NCBI GenBank assembly: GCA_020441225.1
Contig: JAGRMP010000026.1
Coordinates: forward strand, 2,292 to 9,680
Origin: Maritimibacter sp.
GTDB taxonomy: Bacteria > Pseudomonadota > Alphaproteobacteria > Rhodobacterales > Rhodobacteraceae
Reading direction: 5' to 3'
DNA: 7,389 nucleotides
Below, piece by piece: positions 6,500 through 7,389 of the stretch (positions within the stretch are counted from its first letter, which is position 1; each line of letters begins with the position of its first letter). A model generated the notes under the pieces. The model did not search any database. It saw only the letters and a program-made list of their open reading frames with translations, and was not told the DNA's origin. The translations under genes were made by a program, and so were the position numbers.

Positions 6500-6823
6500 G
6501 TTTGGCGATCCTGCGCGTCCAGGTGCGGAAGAGTGAACTGCCCCCGGACAGGGTGGGTCGGGTGGTGCCGAGAGTGTTCTTCCCGTCTCGCTTTCCCCCT
6601 CGGTCCGAAGGCCAATCTCGTCTTGGTCAAGCCGGTGCCGTGATCCTCACAAAGGCTGGCGCTGACCGCGTTTCGGCTCGGGTCGAACGGGCCGCCTTAA
6701 AGGCAAAGCAGGCCCGTCGTCAGGGGGAACGCGGGGTTGGCGGTTTGCCTGCCCGCAGTTCCGCGCCGGGCCACCCTCCCGGACCTCCGGCGTGTCACGC
6801 AATCTCATGAAAGGAAGAGATCC
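6500..6823 (+). promoter_or_regulatory. Long gene-free stretch, probably a structured leader of the DUF6878 gene
   Basis: I find no convincing gene here. The open frames that cross it lack good starts and have low-complexity, Arg/Pro/Gly-rich products. It does contain hairpins: ACGGGCC at 6687-6693 with GGCCCGT at 6711-6717, enclosing GCCT/AGGC at 6694-6697/6701-6704; CTGAC at 6662-6666 with GTCAG at 6719-6723 as an outer stem; GCGGG at 6731-6735 with CCCGC at 6752-6756; and CCGGG at 6766-6770 with CCCGG at 6778-6782. No T run follows any of them. A weak rightward promoter (TTGAAT at 6468-6473, poor -10) could use the same LexA site, but I cannot support it well. Confidence 0.35.
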
Positions 6824-7210
6824 ATGACCAATCCCCAGATCGACTTCGCCGAGACGATGGCCAAATGGCAGGCCGAGCGTGAAGCCGCCAACAAGGCCGC
6901 CCGCAGCGAGCTGCTCCCGCAATTGCGCGCCCTCCGCATCACCGAGGTGGTCGCCGAATACGAAGGCTACGGCGATTCCGGCAACATCGAAGACGTGACG
7001 GTGCAGCCCACGGGCATCGAGCTCCCCGGCGATCTCCGCACGAAGCTCGGGGATTTTGCCTGGTCGGTGGCCTACCACCAGCATCCGGGCTTTGAGAACA
7101 ACGAAGGTGGATACGGAACGCTGACCTGGGATGTCACCGCCGACAGCATCACGCTCGATCACGCCGACCGATATGTTGAGTGCTCCCACAGCCATGATGA
7201 GGGGCTTTGA
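6824..7210 (+). CDS. DUF6878-like hypothetical protein, 128 residues
   Basis: ATG at 6824 follows the ribosome binding site AGGAAGAGA at 6812-6820. The protein begins with a charged, probably helical or coiled-coil stretch (about residues 8-38, rich in Glu, Lys, Arg and Ala) and continues with the family-typical EYEGYGDSGNIEDV at 45-58 and FENNEGGYGTLTWDV at 90-104. These two motifs match my memory of DUF6878 proteins on alphaproteobacterial plasmids. No known activity; no signal peptide or membrane segment. Its stop codon is separated by one base from the start of the next gene, so the two are translationally coupled and probably act together. A longer in-frame start at 6737 would run through the structured leader and lacks the good ribosome binding site, so I chose 6824. 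Confidence 0.87.
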   Translation: MTNPQIDFAETMAKWQAEREAANKAARSELLPQLRALRITEVVAEYEGYGDSGNIEDVTVQPTGIELPGDLRTKLGDFAWSVAYHQHPGFENNEGGYGTLTWDVTADSITLDHADRYVECSHSHDEGL

Positions 7211-7211
7211 C

Positions 7212-7389
7212 ATGGCCCATCCGCTCCATCATGCCGAAAGCTCCGCCCGGAAATACGGCGGCAAGCCTTCGGACTATCAGGCGCTGCACGAGTTTTTCGA
7301 TGTCTCCAAGGAGCACCTCGCGCTCTTCGTCCATCGAGCCTACAGGCACCATACTCTCGGTGTGTTCGAACTGGAGCGCCAGTTCGGCA
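7212..7389 (+). CDS. DUF6915-like hypothetical protein, 3'-truncated by the window edge
   Basis: ATG at 7212 comes one base after the TGA of the DUF6878-like gene; the upstream GAGGGG at 7199-7204, inside that gene's end, can serve as ribosome binding site. The first 59 residues are visible: HPLHHAESSARKYGG near the start, then DYQALHEFFDVSKEHLALFVHRAYRHH. This histidine-rich pattern (H3, H6, H7, H26, H35, H41, H46, H47) fits my memory of DUF6915 proteins, which are about 100 residues long, so roughly half is present. The clustered histidines could bind a metal, but that is only a suggestion. Function unknown. The frame is open to the last base. Confidence 0.82.
   Translation, partial: MAHPLHHAESSARKYGGKPSDYQALHEFFDVSKEHLALFVHRAYRHHTLGVFELERQFG

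Noticed and set aside
6440..6643. Cysteine-containing + strand frame starting at the ATG over the start of the minus-strand gene
   Set aside because: It runs through the AT-rich promoter and LexA box and has no ribosome binding site; the cysteines come from TGC/TGT in GC-rich DNA without a zinc-finger spacing I could recognise.
6502..6810. 102-residue + strand frame before the DUF6878 gene
   Set aside because: Starts at a TTG with no ribosome binding site, and its product is Arg/Gly/Pro-rich low complexity. The stretch fits a structured leader better.
1..7389. CRISPR arrays, tRNA or rRNA genes, transposase or integrase genes, replication origin with iterons
   Set aside because: No regularly spaced repeats, no tRNA- or rRNA-like sequence, and no DDE or integrase motifs were seen in any of the genes.

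Overview
The window looks like a piece of the accessory backbone of a plasmid or integrative/conjugative element from an alphaproteobacterium, most likely a Rhodobacterales or Rhizobiales relative. It is GC-rich with strong G/C preference at third codon positions. It carries an exact alphaproteobacterial-type LexA box (GAAC-N7-GAAC). Several genes belong to small families of unknown function (DUF6927, DUF6878, DUF6915) that I know from such plasmids. Family names are from memory; no search was run.

Layout. 1-630: end of a DUF6927-like gene on the + strand, probably cut by the left edge. 631-741: a leader with a strong hairpin and a second stem that could cover the ribosome binding site of the next gene. 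742-5001: the dominant gene, a 1419-residue fusion of a class I SAM-dependent DNA methyltransferase-like domain and a Strawberry-notch-type superfamily 2 helicase, of the kind carried by phage P1 DarB and by many alphaproteobacterial plasmids. 5002-5125: a structured leader. 5126-5248 and 5250-5444: two very small genes, tightly coupled; the second has a faint resemblance to a J domain. 5526-5948: a 140-residue hypothetical protein of a family I recall from plasmids. 5945-6039: a long imperfect palindrome between two convergent genes, starting on the stop codon of the 140-residue gene. 6148-6441 (- strand): a 97-residue protein made of two copies of a 37-residue unit, with a well-formed sigma-70-type promoter whose spacer holds the LexA box. 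6500-6823: no convincing gene, but several hairpins in what looks like a long leader. 6824-7210 and 7212-end: a coupled DUF6878-DUF6915 pair, the second cut by the right edge.

How it fits together. The + strand genes look like an operon-like series of accessory genes. The large methyltransferase-helicase is the only one with a predictable biochemical role; by analogy with P1 DarB it may protect incoming DNA from restriction. The only gene with visible regulation is the minus-strand 97-residue one, predicted to be induced by DNA damage. That would tie this part of the element to the host SOS response, which several mobile elements use to time transfer or excision; here that link is inference. 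I see no transposase, integrase, tRNA, rRNA, CRISPR array or replication origin.
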